Shown here: positions 15,920-25,300 of the stretch, piece by piece
Numbering within the stretch: position 1 is the first letter of the stretch
Layout: every line of letters starts with the position of its first letter
Origin: Xanthomonas hortorum pv. pelargonii
Lineage (GTDB): Bacteria; Pseudomonadota; Gammaproteobacteria; Xanthomonadales; Xanthomonadaceae
Length of the DNA: 64,000 nt
Assembly: GCF_024499015.1 (NCBI RefSeq)
Contig: NZ_CP098604.1
Coordinates: forward strand, 1-64,000
Reading direction: 5' to 3'
Made by a program: the position numbers and the translations under genes
Notes under the pieces: generated by a model
Databases searched by the model: none
What the model was told of the DNA's origin: nothing
Seen by the model: the letters and a program-made list of their open reading frames with translations, nothing else

Positions 15920-16681
15920 TCAGATTTCCCCGGCCTCGGTGCTGCGCTCGGCATCCACCAGTGGGTGCAATTCGGGATCCAGCGCGACACGCTCGTCGAA
16001 GACGAAGCAGCGGCCGTCATAGCCTTCGCCGCCGACCTCTTCGAAGTAGCCCAGGATCCCGCCTTCGAGCTGCAACACGTTGTCCATGCCATCGGCCTGC
16101 ATCCACAGCGCGGCTTTTTCGCAGCGGATGCCACCGGTGCAGAAGCTCACCACTGTGGCATCCGCAAGCGCAGCGCGATGTGCTTCCAACGCGCCCGGTA
16201 ACTCGGTGAACTTGTCGATCGGCAACGTCAACGCACTCTGGAACGTCCCATATGCCACTTCCTGCGCATTGCGCGTGTCCAGCAGCACCAGCCGGCGACC
16301 GCGATTGTCGTGCCCTTGTCGCATCCATTCGCGCAGCACGCTTGGCGTCACTGCCGGCGCACGTCCCTGCAGCGGCGAGGCATCGTCGCGACGGAAGCTG
16401 ATGATCTCCGGCTTGCGCTTGACCTTGAGCCGCGCGAACGGCTGCTGCGCGCTCAGGCTGTACTTGATGCGCATCTGCGCAAAGCGCGAATCGCTCTGCA
16501 ACCACGCATAGAACGCGCCGACCTGCTCGGCCTCGCCCGCCAGAAACAGATTGATGCCCTCTTCGGCCACCAGCACCGAGCCCTTCAGCGCCTGCCGCTC
16601 GGCGTGGCGAAGCACGCTGTCGGCAAGCTGCTGCGGGTCCTGGATGGCAACGAATTGGTAGGCGGCGGTATTGGTGATCAT
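15920..16681 (-). CDS. trhO: tRNA uridine 5-oxyacetic acid hydroxylase TrhO (rhodanese-like)
   Basis: The 253-aa protein has the N-terminal acylphosphatase-like part of the UPF0176/YceA family (VLVAEEGINLFLAG) and a rhodanese domain (residues about 125-225) with catalytic C181 in SFCTGGIRCEKA. TrhO hydroxylates U34 of some tRNAs in the pathway to mo5U/cmo5U. The ATG at 16681 is the first in frame. It stands alone on the minus strand, downstream of a small membrane protein. Confidence 0.88.
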   Translation of the reverse strand: MITNTAAYQFVAIQDPQQLADSVLRHAERQALKGSVLVAEEGINLFLAGEAEQVGAFYAWLQSDSRFAQMRIKYSLSAQQPFARLKVKRKPEIISFRRDDASPLQGRAPAVTPSVLREWMRQGHDNRGRRLVLLDTRNAQEVAYGTFQSALTLPIDKFTELPGALEAHRAALADATVVSFCTGGIRCEKAALWMQADGMDNVLQLEGGILGYFEEVGGEGYDGRCFVFDERVALDPELHPLVDAERSTEAGEI

Positions 16682-16716
16682 CGGGTCATTTTAAGCCCGA
16701 TGGCGCCGCAATGGGG

Positions 16717-17082
16717 TCAGCCGCGCAACAGCAGAAACGGCAGCAGCACCAGCGAGGCGACCACCAGCATGCCGATCAGTGTGGCGATCACGAACAGCGG
16801 ACGCTTGCGCAGCAACGCAGCGAAGGTTTCGGCGGTGCCCGATGCCAGTGCCTCCTGACGCTGCGCGCGTGCGACCGCCCCGCGTTGGGCCTGATAGGCA
16901 TCCATCGCCGCCTTGGCGCGCGGGTAGTCTGCATCGTCGCTGAGCCAGATGCCACCGGCGGAAATGCCCCAATTGCTCGGCCGCGTTTCGTAGATCTGCA
17001 CCAGATTCTCGCGCATCAGCGCCCGCACCTCGTCGGCTTCGTCATCGGGAACATTGCGCAGATTGAGCAGTAGCTTGGCCAT
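16717..17082 (-). CDS. Small membrane-anchored protein (DUF6164-like)
   Basis: The 121-aa protein starts MAKLLLNLRNVPDDEADEVR. Residues 1-50 resemble a ferredoxin-like signal-transduction fold and contain NWGISAGGIWLSDDADYPRAK. A basic helix leads to a single C-terminal membrane helix (residues about 96-118, FVIATLIGMLVVASLVLLPFLLL). I assign it to a conserved proteobacterial family of unknown function. The start at 17082 was chosen because the upstream in-frame extension crosses the divergent FKBP gene. Confidence 0.72.
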   Translation of the reverse strand: MAKLLLNLRNVPDDEADEVRALMRENLVQIYETRPSNWGISAGGIWLSDDADYPRAKAAMDAYQAQRGAVARAQRQEALASGTAETFAALLRKRPLFVIATLIGMLVVASLVLLPFLLLRG

Positions 17083-17130
17083 GGGCGCGATGATAGCCGG
17101 AGCCAGATGCGATAATGGCGACCTTCCTTC

Positions 17131-17574
17131 ATGGACCATCCCATGCGCCTTCTGTTGACGCTCTGTGTCGCCTTGTTGCTCGCAGGTTGTGCGCCTGCCC
17201 TGCCGCCGTCCGGTGGCACGATTGCTACCTTTGAGCGGATCGACCGCACCGTTGGCACCGGCGCAGTGGCAACGCCCGGCGCGATGGTCACCGTGCATTA
17301 CACCGGCTGGTTGTACGACGAAAAGGCCGCCGACAAGCACGGCAAAAAGTTCGACAGCTCGCTCGATCGCGCCGAGCCATTCCAGTTCGTGTTGGGCGGC
17401 CATCAGGTCATCCGCGGCTGGGACGATGGCGTCGATGGCATGCGCGTGGGTGGCAAGCGCACCTTGATGATTCCGCCCGATTACGGCTATGGCGATAACG
17501 GCGCAGGTGGGGTGATTCCGCCCGGCGCGTCGCTGGTGTTCGATGTCGAATTGCTTGGCGTGCAGCCGCGCTGA
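17131..17574 (+). CDS. FKBP-type peptidyl-prolyl isomerase, lipoprotein
   Basis: The 147-aa protein has a lipoprotein signal ending LLLAGC (C20 from the first ATG; ATG 17143 is an alternative start). One FKBP domain follows: [75 protein letters not shown]. It should isomerise proline bonds in periplasmic or outer-membrane proteins. There is no separate dimerisation domain. The flavoprotein gene starts 12 bases later and is probably co-transcribed. Confidence 0.9.
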   Translation: MDHPMRLLLTLCVALLLAGCAPALPPSGGTIATFERIDRTVGTGAVATPGAMVTVHYTGWLYDEKAADKHGKKFDSSLDRAEPFQFVLGGHQVIRGWDDGVDGMRVGGKRTLMIPPDYGYGDNGAGGVIPPGASLVFDVELLGVQPR

Positions 17575-17585
17575 GTGCCAGAGCA

Positions 17586-18848
17586 ATGACGGAGGTGAGC
17601 AAGCAGCGGCTGGCGGTGATCGGTGGCGGCCCGGCCGGTTTGATGGCTGCGGAAGTGGCATGCGCGGCAGGCCTTGCGGTGGACCTTTACGAGGCCAAGG
17701 GCTCGGTCGGGCGCAAGTTTCTGATTGCCGGCAAGGGCGGTTTGAATCTCACCCATTCGGATCCGATGCCGCTGTTTGCGCAGCGTTATCGCGAGCGTGC
17801 CGAACCGGTGGCTGCCTGGTTGCGGGACTTCGATGCGAACGCGCTACGCGATTGGGCGCGCGGGTTGGGTGTGGACACCTATGTCGGCAGCTCCGGGCGT
17901 GTGTTCCCGATGGATCGCAAGGCGGCGCCGTTGTTGCGTGGCTGGGTGCGCCGACTCAAGGAACAAGGCGTGGTCTTTCATGTGCAGCATCGCTGGCTCG
18001 GGTTGAGCGATGACAGTACGTTGCGCTTCGATACTCCGACCGGTGACATCGAGCGCGTTGCAGACGCGGTGGTATTGGCGCTCGGTGGCGGTAGTTGGCC
18101 GCAGCTTGGCTCGGATGGCCTGTGGCAAGCGCCACTGCAGCAACGCGGCATCGCGGTTGCGCCCTTGGTGCCGGCCAACTGCGGTTTCGACATCGACTGG
18201 AGCGCGCATTTTGTGCAGCGGCATGCCGGTGCGCCGCTCAAACCGGTGGTGGCGCATTGGCATGATCGCCATGGCGTGCAACACGAACTGCAGGGCGAAT
18301 GCGTGGCCACTGCTACCGGCATCGAAGGCAGCCTGATTTATGCGTTGGCTGCAGAGTTGCGAGAGCAGATCGATGCTCATGGCGTGGCCGAACTTGGCCT
18401 GGATCTGGTCCCTGGACGTTCCCTTGAGCGCGTGAGCGCCGAACTGGACAAGCCGCGCAAGGGACGGAGTTTTAGCGAGCATTTACGCCGGCAGGTCGGC
18501 ATCGATGGCATCAAGGCGTTGCTGCTGTACGAACACCTGGGCAAACAGGCCGGCGACGATCTTGTGCAGGTGGCACGCACGCTCAAGCAGTTACCGTTGC
18601 GCTTGCTCAGGCCGCGCCCGCTTGCCGAGGCGATCAGCTCGGCCGGCGGCGTGCGGCTGGAAGCGCTGGACGATAGGCTGATGGCGCTCGCACAGCCTGG
18701 CGTGTTTTGCGCAGGAGAAATGCTCGATTGGGAGGCACCGACCGGCGGCTATCTGCTGACCGCCTGCTTCGCCAGCGGATTACGTGCCGCACATGGCGCG
18801 GTGCACTGGCTGCAGCAGCAAGACGGGTGCGTTACAGACGATCGTTGA
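17586..18848 (+). CDS. HI0933/BaiN-type flavoprotein (NAD(P)/FAD-dependent oxidoreductase)
   Basis: The 420-aa protein has an N-terminal dinucleotide-binding motif (VIGGGPAGLMAAEVA, residues 11-25), the family signature GRKFLIAGKGGLNLTHSDP, and a C-terminal FAD motif (CAGEMLDWEAPTGGYLLTACFASG). These define the HI0933-like flavoproteins, whose substrates are mostly unknown. It overlaps the convergent dehydrogenase gene by 17 bp. Confidence 0.85.
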   Translation: MTEVSKQRLAVIGGGPAGLMAAEVACAAGLAVDLYEAKGSVGRKFLIAGKGGLNLTHSDPMPLFAQRYRERAEPVAAWLRDFDANALRDWARGLGVDTYVGSSGRVFPMDRKAAPLLRGWVRRLKEQGVVFHVQHRWLGLSDDSTLRFDTPTGDIERVADAVVLALGGGSWPQLGSDGLWQAPLQQRGIAVAPLVPANCGFDIDWSAHFVQRHAGAPLKPVVAHWHDRHGVQHELQGECVATATGIEGSLIYALAAELREQIDAHGVAELGLDLVPGRSLERVSAELDKPRKGRSFSEHLRRQVGIDGIKALLLYEHLGKQAGDDLVQVARTLKQLPLRLLRPRPLAEAISSAGGVRLEALDDRLMALAQPGVFCAGEMLDWEAPTGGYLLTACFASGLRAAHGAVHWLQQQDGCVTDDR

Positions 18849-20124
18849 CCGCTTCGCGCGGCCAGACCGATTTGACGTCGTAAATCACCGCGCCCGGTTT
18901 GCCCAACGCGGCGATGCGCTGGGCGTCGTAGTCGCGGTACTGCGCATGCGCCACCGCCAGCACGACCGCGTCGTAGGCACCTTCGTCCACAACCTCGCAC
19001 AGCTGCACGCCGGCATGCTGCAGGGCTTCTGCCGGGTCGGCCCACGGGTCACAGGTATCGACCTGCACGCCCGCAGCTTGCAGCAACTGCACCAGTTCCA
19101 GTGCACGGCTATTGCGTAGATCCGGGCAGTTCTCTTTGAAGGTTGCGCCCAGCACCAGCACCCTCGCCTGCGCGAGCACCACGCCGCGCGTGGCGAGCAT
19201 GCCGCAGACGCGCTCGGCAACGTGCCGGCCGACACGGTTATTGACCTGCCGCGCGGTGTGGATCAGGTCCGGGTGATAGCCCACGCTCTCGGACTTGTGC
19301 ATCAGGTAATACGGATCCACGCCGATGCAGTGGCCGCCGACCAGCCCGGGCCGGAATGGCAGGAAATTCCACTTGGTTCCGGCCGCTTCCAGCACATCCA
19401 GCGTGTCGATGCCGAGCTTGTCGAAGATCAATGCCAGCTCGTTGACCAGTGCGATGTTGACGTCGCGCTGGATGTTTTCGACCACCTTGGCAGCCTCGGC
19501 CACGCGCATCGACGGCGCGCGCCAGGTACCTGCGGTGATGATGCTGGTGTACAGCGCATCGACCGCGTCGGCAGCTTCTGCGGTGGAGCCGGAGGTGATC
19601 TTGCGGATATCGCGCAGACGCCGCTGGCGGTCGCCCGGATTGACGCGTTCGGGGCTGTAGCCGCAGAAAAAATCGTCGTTAAAACGTAGCCCCGATGCGG
19701 CTTCGAGCAATGGCACGCAGACTTCTTCGGTGGTGCCCGGATACACGGTGGATTCGTAGATCACCAGGTCGCCGGGCTTGAGCGCGGCGGCGATCAAGGT
19801 GGTGGCGCTGCGCAGTGGCTCCAGGTCGGGTTGCTCGAAGCTGTCGATCGGCGTCGGCACCGTGACGATGAAGATGCTGCACGTGGCCAGGTCGGCTGCG
19901 TTCGCGGTGTAGCGCAACCGGATAGCGGCAGCCAGTTCGGTGTCGTCCAGTTCCAGCGTGGCGTCGTGGCCATCGCGCAACTGCGCTACCCGCTGCGCAT
20001 CGATGTCGAAGCCCAGCGTGTCGCGCTGCTCGCCAAAGGCAACCGCCAGCGGCAGGCCGACATAGCCCAGCCCGATGACGGCGATACGCGCTTGAAGCGG
20101 TGCGAGAAGCGTGGTGCGGGACAT
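18832..20124 (-). CDS. UDP-N-acetylhexosamine/UDP-sugar 6-dehydrogenase (TviB/WbpA type)
   Basis: The 430-aa protein carries the NAD-binding GxGxxG (IAVIGLGYVGLPLAVAFGE, residues 14-32), the TVPTPID and YESTVYPGTTEE elements, catalytic Cys in GLVGGHCIGVDPYYL (about residues 259-273) and a C-terminal UDP-binding domain (GATFKENCPDLRNS). Such enzymes oxidise C6 of a UDP-sugar to the uronate in two NAD steps. Sequence detail (KWNFLPFRPG) points to the TviB/WbpA branch acting on UDP-GlcNAc/GalNAc. No other polysaccharide gene is adjacent. Confidence 0.85.
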   Translation of the reverse strand: MSRTTLLAPLQARIAVIGLGYVGLPLAVAFGEQRDTLGFDIDAQRVAQLRDGHDATLELDDTELAAAIRLRYTANAADLATCSIFIVTVPTPIDSFEQPDLEPLRSATTLIAAALKPGDLVIYESTVYPGTTEEVCVPLLEAASGLRFNDDFFCGYSPERVNPGDRQRRLRDIRKITSGSTAEAADAVDALYTSIITAGTWRAPSMRVAEAAKVVENIQRDVNIALVNELALIFDKLGIDTLDVLEAAGTKWNFLPFRPGLVGGHCIGVDPYYLMHKSESVGYHPDLIHTARQVNNRVGRHVAERVCGMLATRGVVLAQARVLVLGATFKENCPDLRNSRALELVQLLQAAGVQVDTCDPWADPAEALQHAGVQLCEVVDEGAYDAVVLAVAHAQYRDYDAQRIAALGKPGAVIYDVKSVWPREAVNDRL

Positions 20125-20267
20125 GCGGTTCCTTCGATCGTGCGCGGGCGGTTTTCCGCGCGGCTATACAGCGGCAGGATAGCGCAGGCCGCACAGGCGC
20201 CGGCAGTGCAGCAAGACATACGCACAGAGATTCACAATCGGCGCGCAATCAGGCACGCTATCGCAAT

Positions 20268-20351
20268 GCCCGGGTGGCGAAACTGGTAGACGCAAGGGAC
20301 TTAAAATCCCTCAGCTGCAAGGCTATGCGGGTTCGATTCCCGCCCCGGGCA
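20268..20351 (+). tRNA. tRNA-Leu (TAA)
   Basis: Acceptor GCCCGGG pairs with CCCGGGC at 20344-20350. The D-arm (GGTGGCGAAACTGGTAGACGC), anticodon loop ACTTAAAATC with TAA, a variable arm and the T-loop GGTTCGATTCC are all present. The 3' CCA is not encoded (discriminator A, then CAC), unlike the other tRNA genes here. In E. coli the equivalent gene follows the tRNA-Gly and tRNA-Cys genes downstream of pgsA. Confidence 0.95.
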
Positions 20352-20415
20352 CACTCTTCATCCATCTCCATCTGTCGCGCGCTCGCAGCCGTGCCTGGCA
20401 CGAATACGTTGGCAG

Positions 20416-21282
20416 ATGTCGCTCGGACAGGTAGGCCGGACGAAGTTGAAGGCGTCGATGATGTCCAGCACGCGCGGCGACCAACCCGATGACGGCATGC
20501 AGTTCGTGCTGTTGAGCAGAAACACGCCTCCAGCGAGCGATCCAGGCATCGATTCGATCGAGGCATTGCACGCGCGTTGGCAGTACGCCCTGCCCTGCCT
20601 GGGCGGCGGCAGTTTGATCGTGCAGATCCTGGCATTCGAACTTGCGCAGTTTTCACTGGAAGCATTTGGTCTCTGCAACATCGCATGCCCTGACACGATT
20701 GCGCGTAGCGTCCGCAAACGCCAAGCCGAGTATTTCTTCGGTCGACTGGCTGCGCAACAAGCCTTGCAGCATCAGGTACTGGCCGCCGCCGATATGTGCC
20801 CCGACATCGCCACCGGCAGCTCGCGTGAACCGCTATGGCCGGCGCAGGTGATCGGCAGCATCTCGCACACCAATCGCCTGGCCGCGGCGGCGGTTGCACC
20901 ACTTGGCAGATGGCGCGGTATCGGCATCGATCTGGAGCACGTGGTCGGTGCTGACGCACGCGAGGCGTTGTTGAGCACTGTCGTGGATAGCTCGGAGCTG
21001 GTGTTGCTGCAGTCGATCTGCGCGTCCACCCACGTGCCGCTGGAAGTGTTGCTGACCATCGTCTTCTCTGCCAAGGAGAGTCTGTTCAAGGCGAGTTTTT
21101 CCGCAGTAGGCCGCTACTTCGATTTTTCTTGTGCGCACCTGGTGGCACTGGATCCCATTGCGGGAGTCGTCCGTTTTCAGCTCAGCGAGCAGCTCTGCCC
21201 GGATCTACCGAGCGGGCATCTGTGCGATATCAGTTTCGGTTTTGTCGATTCGCAGACGGTGATCACCTATCGAGTCTGGTGA
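20416..21282 (+). CDS. 4'-phosphopantetheinyl transferase (Sfp/EntD type)
   Basis: The 288-aa frame contains RKRQAEYFFGRLAAQQAL, IGSISHTNRLAAAAV, RWRGIGIDLEHV and VFSAKESLFKASFSAVGRYFDF, the motifs of Sfp/EntD enzymes, with the GIDLE acid pair binding magnesium and the KE pair acting in transfer. It loads CoA-derived phosphopantetheine onto carrier domains. Lying 1.1 kb before the NRPS genes, it is the likely activator of their eight T domains. The start is uncertain: ATG 20416, 20458/20461 or 20497. It is flanked by tRNA-Leu and a terminator. Confidence 0.87.
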   Translation: MSLGQVGRTKLKASMMSSTRGDQPDDGMQFVLLSRNTPPASDPGIDSIEALHARWQYALPCLGGGSLIVQILAFELAQFSLEAFGLCNIACPDTIARSVRKRQAEYFFGRLAAQQALQHQVLAAADMCPDIATGSSREPLWPAQVIGSISHTNRLAAAAVAPLGRWRGIGIDLEHVVGADAREALLSTVVDSSELVLLQSICASTHVPLEVLLTIVFSAKESLFKASFSAVGRYFDFSCAHLVALDPIAGVVRFQLSEQLCPDLPSGHLCDISFGFVDSQTVITYRVW

Positions 21283-21348
21283 GTCTGGCCGAAGAACGTC
21301 GAGCCACGGACGCGGGAACAGAGTGCCTACACAAATCCGACGCAACAA

Positions 21349-21370
21349 AAAAGGGCCGTGAGGCCCTTTT
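21349..21370 (-). terminator. Terminator downstream of tRNA-Cys/tRNA-Gly
   Basis: AAAAGGGCC GTGA GGCCCTTTT. Read on the minus strand it ends in TTTTTT, fitting the end of the tRNA-Cys-tRNA-Gly transcript. It could also stop plus-strand transcription of the transferase gene. Confidence 0.8.
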
Positions 21371-21409
21371 GAGTGATCAACTGAATCATGAGATTCAGTC
21401 GTTCTGATT

Positions 21410-21485
<76 letters not shown>

Positions 21486-21611
21486 GTGGAGCGAAATTGT
21501 ACAGCTTGTCACATCATTACGCTAGCCCTTTCACACCACCAGCTCGCTGTTTCTTGCGGAGCCACCCGCTTGCGAACCGGCACTTAGATGCGACTAGAAC
21601 AGCGTGCGATG

Positions 21612-21685
21612 TGGAGGCCTGGGCCGGAATTGAACCGGCGTACGCGGATTTGCAGTCCGCTGCATAACCACTCTACCACCAGGCC
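21612..21685 (-). tRNA. tRNA-Cys (GCA)
   Basis: Acceptor GGCCTGG pairs with CCAGGCC, anticodon loop CTGCAAA gives GCA, T-arm GCCGGTTCAATTCCGGC, and CCA is encoded. It lies 126 bases upstream of tRNA-Gly, probably in one transcript. Confidence 0.96.
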
Positions 21686-21722
21686 GAACATCGCATTCCA
21701 CAACACTTGCTTTGCAACAACA

Positions 21723-21742
21723 AGGCCCCGCAAACGGGGCCT
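21723..21742. terminator. Hairpin upstream of tRNA-Cys
   Basis: AGGCCCCG CAAA CGGGGCCT forms an eight-bp stem-loop. It has no long T tract on either side, so termination is possible but not certain. Confidence 0.4.
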
Positions 21743-22394
21743 GTTCGTCTCAAGACAGCAACTGCACGCTAGTTGCATGCGTCCAACCTATTGTGTTGCA
21801 ACAGGTTTTTCGCCATCCCTGCCTTGGAACGGACGCCATTGTAGCCTTGTTTGGCGTAGACGCCAAGTAGACGCCACGAGGAGTGATCGAGCACGCCACA
21901 GTGCGCTGGCGCCGCTTACTGCCGGACGCGATGACCACGCGACAGGTCTGACAGCGCATACCTCTGCGAGATCGAGCCTGCCCTGCTGGATCAGGCGCGA
22001 ATGGCTGATCGATGTCTCAAACATCCGCTCCTCATCCACAGCCTAGCAGCCCCATGACGGCACATCTGCAAGGGAGCCATCTCAATTCCCAACCTGTCGT
22101 TTGGCCAGTCGAGGCGCGCCGCGTCAACAACGCCTGCTCCATTCGAGACGACCTGCAAGTTTATGCGATGCAATTCACACACCTAAATCGACCGTATCCA
22201 CATGGCGTAAGGCGCTTGCCATACAACAAAGCGAATGACGCAACACGGATCACATCGGCTTAAAAAAGCACCGGAAGAAATGATTCGTTAAATTAACTTC
22301 ATAACCAAATTAAATAGCGCATTGATAATAGTTAGATTATCCAGCTAAACAATAAATCCGCGCGAATGTAATAAATCCTTCTCGAATCGCGCCT
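21743..22394. promoter_or_regulatory. Gene-free region upstream of NRPS1
   Basis: No gene can be supported in these 652 bases. The last 130 (22262-22394) are strikingly AT-rich for this genome (AACTTCATAACCAAATTAAA; GATAATAGTTAGATTATCC) and probably hold the NRPS promoter. A TAGACGCCA repeat occurs twice near 21860-21875. No strong ribosome-binding site precedes ATG 22395; ATG 22461 is another possible start. Confidence 0.4.
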
Positions 22395-25300
22395 ATGGTG
22401 AGCCGCACACAAGGAGACTCATCCGTCACCCAAGGACGTCCGAACCTCCGCAGTTTTGCGATGGATATCTCGTGTCCAACCTCAGTAGCGCTGTGCTTTG
22501 CGGCTTTCAACGTGACTTCTGACTCCGAAGCAGTATCGAACGGCGCCGCCACTGCTTCATCGCGGCCCGCCATCGAGCCAGGCCTCCCCTACCCTGACAC
22601 TTCGCAGGCGCGATGCTCGCCTGAGGAGACTGCAAGTGCATTTGTCTGGTCACGCTGGCAGGCTTTGCCAAGATCGGCGGAGGCTGAGCGGCTGGAACGT
22701 CTGCTCGCTGCAATGGCGATCTACCTGGCGCGGACCTGCGAGCAAGTGCCGTTGCAGATCAAGCTGCGCTACATAGACCACACACACCAGCTGACATTGC
22801 ATCCACGCGTGCACGACGCCTGCAGTGCGATTTGCGAACAGGTACACGCCGCATTGGATGAATGTGCACTCCGTCCTGTAGGCCAAGATGATGCGCAATC
22901 GAAAAAGGCGCAACGTGGTGACGTTGCACATGCATGGCCGACGCTGATCGAGATCGGTGTAACGAACGACAGTGCAGTGATTGTCGGCGCAACCGCGACA
23001 CCGCAGCTGCAATTGCAGATCTGCAAGTTACGCAAGCGATTTCGTTGCGGATTGCATAGCTCGCATTCGACACGACGGCAGGCCTTGCGTGTCGGTGCAC
23101 GTTTGAGATGTCTGCTGACAACCCTTGAACGTGGCGAGGCACAGCATGGCCCTGTAGCGTTATTGCCGCTCCTGCCAGCGAGCGAGCGCCGTCGCTTGCT
23201 ACAGACATTCAATTGCAGTCACACGCGGTTTCCGCAACGTGGCATGGCAGTGTTGTTTGCCGAGCAGGCCGCGCGCGCGCCGCAGGCGACCGCGATTGTG
23301 TGCGGCGAGACACGTCTGAGTTATGCCGAGCTGGATCTTCAGGCCAATCGTCTTGCGCATCATCTGTGTGCGCTCGGCGTTGGCCCGGATTGTCTGGTTG
23401 CGATCAGTGCGGCACGCAGCCCTGCGTTGGTGATCGGCTTGCTGGCGATACTCAAGGCCGGAGGCGCCTATCTGCCGCTGGATGCCGATGCGCCTTCACA
23501 GCGTTTAAGTGCGTTGCTGGACGATGCGCGTCCATGTGCTGTGCTCGCCGATGCAGATGCGTTGCGTCGTTTGCCGCTGCCCGATACGTTGCCGGTGTGT
23601 CGGCTGGATCAGGTCAATCCCGCGTGGAGCGATTTCCCTGGCACCGCACCCGATGTGCCCGCGCTGCAGCCGCATCATCTGGCCTACGTGCTGTATACCT
23701 CCGGCTCCACCGGCGTGCCCAAGGGCGTGATGGTCGAGCAACGCAACGTCGTGCGCCTGGTGTGTGCGCCCGACTATGTTGATTGCGATGCTTCGCAGCG
23801 TTTCCTGCTTGCCGCGCCGCTGGCCTTCGATGCGTCCACGTTCGAGCTATGGGGGGCGTTGCTCAATGGCGCGCAGTTGGTGCTTGCCCCGCCCGGCGCG
23901 CTGGATCTGGATGCGATCTGTGCGCAGGTGCAGCAGCATCAAGTGACCACGTTATGGCTGACCGCTGGCCTGTTCGAGCTGCTTGATCCTGTGCAGCTGA
24001 GCCAGTTGCACAGCCTGCGCCAGCTATTGGCTGGCGGGGATGTGCTGTCGCGTGCCGCTGTCGAACGTGTCAACCAAGCCTTGCCGCGCTGCCAGTTGAT
24101 CAACGCGTACGGGCCGACCGAGGCGACCACCTTCAGTAGCTGTCATCGCTTCGACAAGGCAGCGGTGACCTCGGTACCGATTGGGCGCCCGATCGCCGGT
24201 ACGCGGATCTATCTCTTGGATGACCAGCGCGAGCTTGTGCCGATCGGTGTGCCTGGCGAGATCTACATCGGTGGCCCGGGCGTGGCCCGTGGTTATCTCA
24301 ATCAGTCGTCATTGACCGCTGAGTGTTTTGGAGAAGATCCGTTTTTGCCAGGTGGCCGGCTATATCGAAGCGGCGATCTGGCGCGGTGGCGCGAGGATGG
24401 CAGCCTGGACTTTCTGGGCCGTGTCGATCAGCAGCTGAAGGTGCGTGGTTTCCGCATCGAGCCTGGCGAGATCGAGGCAGCGTTACGCAGGTGCGCCGGG
24501 GTGGCCGACGCGGTGGTCGTTGCGCGACAGGAAGGTGCGGCGGATAAACAATTGGTGGCATATGTCATCGCTACACCGCAGCCAAGCGACAGCAATGGCA
24601 GCGATATCGACGCACTGGCTCCCGCCACCTTGCGCGCGGCGCTTGCCCAAAAACTGCCCGAGCACATGCTGCCGTCGGCATTTGTGCGGCTACAGCAGTT
24701 ACCGCTGACTGCCAGCGGCAAACTAGATCGACGTGCCTTGCCGGCGCCGGATCGTGCTGCAGTCGCGGCAGCCGGCTATGTGCCGCCGCAAGGCGCAAAC
24801 GAGTGTCTGCTGGCCACAGTGTGGGCCGAGCTACTTGGGTTGCCGCAGGTAGGCCGGCACGATCATTTTTTTGCACTCGGCGGGCATTCGTTGCTGGCCA
24901 TGCGCGTCTGTGGCCGGCTGCAGACCGCACTGATGCGGCAGGTGCCGATGGCGCTGCTGTTTGCGCATCCGGTGTTATGTGAACTAGCAATCGCGTTACA
25001 GGGCAGTGCTGGCGATGCGCTAGGCGCAATCCCGCACCTACCGCGCGACCAGCCGTTGCCGCTGTCTTTCGCACAGCAGCGGCTGTGGTTCCTGGATCAA
25101 CTGGAAGGCCCTAGCGCCACTTACATCATGCCGATGGGCCTGCGTCTGCGCGGTGCGCTGGATCATGGTGCGCTGCGAGCGGCGCTGCATGCGCTTGTTG
25201 CGCGGCACGAAGCCTTGCGCAGTTGCTTCAGGCAACGCCGCTTGCCGCAAGAAAACGGCGATATCGCAAACGCTCCGCTATCCGCTTGTCTGCTGCCCAC

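Noticed and set aside
21743..22394. Riboswitch or small RNA upstream of NRPS1
   Set aside because: No recognisable aptamer core or terminator/antiterminator pair; only an AT-rich promoter-like stretch.
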